This document shows positions 5,555 to 5,766 of a DNA stretch of 5,766 bases, piece after piece (position 1 is the stretch's first letter; the number at the start of each line of letters is the position of its first letter). The notes beneath the pieces were generated by a model. It searched no databases. It was not told the origin of the DNA and saw nothing but the letters and a program-made list of their open reading frames with translations. A program made the translations under genes and the position numbers. The DNA is from Thermoplasmatales archaeon ex4484_6 (GTDB lineage: Archaea; Thermoplasmatota; Penumbrarchaeia; Penumbrarchaeales; Penumbrarchaeaceae), in the NCBI GenBank assembly GCA_002254385.1, contig NJDO01000116.1, forward strand, positions 1 to 5,766, read 5' to 3'.

Positions 5555-5658
5555 CGAGCTCGGGCCTTCTTCTCCAGGGATTCGAGAAGCCCCCTGGCCA
5601 GATATTGCCCCGATTCCCATGGTGGACGAGCTCAGGCCTTCTTCTCCAGGGATTCGAG
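5553..5658. repeat. 34-bp direct repeat, copies at 5553-5586 and 5625-5658, one mismatch
   Basis: The two copies match at 33 of 34 bases and are offset by exactly 72 bases (24 codons). The right copy contains the end of the minus-strand gene (residues LESLEKKA and its TGA). The left copy begins inside the TGA stop of the YkgJ-like gene. The only mismatch (G at 5562, A at 5634) turns the TGA stop of the minus-strand gene into CGA in the left copy. The 38 bases between the copies do not match the bases beyond the right copy, so this is not a simple 72-bp tandem duplication. Confidence 0.85.
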
Positions 5659-5766
5659 GGCCTTCATCGCCGAAAGGTCCGCCTCCTCGAATTCCTCCAT
5701 GACCCTCTTCTTCCCGTATTCCCTTGTAATGGGAATTATCATCGTCGGGATGTTCAGATGGAGGAG
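5632..5766 (-). CDS. Unrecognised protein, C-terminal 44 residues (5' end outside window)
   Basis: The minus-strand frame is open from the right edge to TGA at 5634-5632. The fragment begins LLHLNIPTMIIP, continues ITREYGKKRVMEEF, and ends in a charged stretch, ADLSAMKALESLEKKA, that is probably helical. Codon use (AGG, GAG, AAG) fits the neighbours and there is no membrane segment, so it looks like a real cytoplasmic protein tail. I do not recognise the family from this part. It converges on the YkgJ-like gene with a 77-base gap, and its last codons are copied in the 34-bp repeat. Confidence 0.7.
   Translation of the reverse strand, partial: LLHLNIPTMIIPITREYGKKRVMEEFEEADLSAMKALESLEKKA

Noticed and set aside
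5063..5620. Minus-strand 185-codon ORF opposite the YkgJ-like gene
   Set aside because: Its sequence is Pro/Gly/His/Arg-rich antisense of a gene with eight conserved Cys, and it would run through the divergent promoter region.

Overview
The window looks archaeal, most likely from a euryarchaeal or Thermoplasmata-type lineage. This is an inference from four things: a phosphate-uptake-regulator homologue with an N-terminal AbrB/SpoVT DNA-binding domain (an archaeal arrangement), TATA-like boxes about 25-40 bases before several starts, few strong Shine-Dalgarno sites (leaderless or short-leader genes), and heavy use of AGG/AGA for Arg and ATA for Ile at a fairly high G+C. No rRNA, tRNA, CRISPR array, insertion sequence or phage gene is visible.

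Layout. (1) Bases 1-258, plus strand: the membrane C-terminus of a family 2 glycosyltransferase of the hyaluronan/chitin synthase type, cut by the window edge. (2) Bases 259-756: a 498-base intergenic region, A+T-richer than its surroundings. It holds a TATA-like promoter, a Shine-Dalgarno-like purine run before a doubtful 82-codon ORF, a pyrimidine-rich tract, a perfect 13-bp hairpin, a 12-base direct repeat and T-tracts. It could be a small RNA locus, a small gene or decayed DNA. (3) Bases 757-2769, plus: an exported, C-terminally anchored subtilisin-like protease with an EF-hand-type calcium loop before its propeptide. (4) Bases 2773-3774, minus: an AbrB-PhoU regulator ending 3 bases from the protease stop. 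(5) Bases 3802-5025, minus: a membrane-anchored transglutaminase-like protein just upstream of the PhoU gene. The PhoU TATA-like box lies inside the last codons of this gene. (6) Bases 5093-5554, plus: a Cys-rich YkgJ/CxxCxxCC-family protein divergent from the transglutaminase gene, with a 67-base shared promoter region. (7) Bases 5632-5766, minus: the last 44 codons of an unrecognised gene, with a 34-bp near-perfect repeat of its 3' end lying between it and the YkgJ-like gene.

Three genes point to the cell envelope: polysaccharide synthesis or export, a surface protease, and an extracytoplasmic transglutaminase-like enzyme. The PhoU-like protein is probably a phosphate- or metal-linked regulator, but no pst transporter genes are nearby. 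I see no clear new defence or mobile system. The least explained parts are the 259-756 intergenic region and the 34-bp repeat at the right end.
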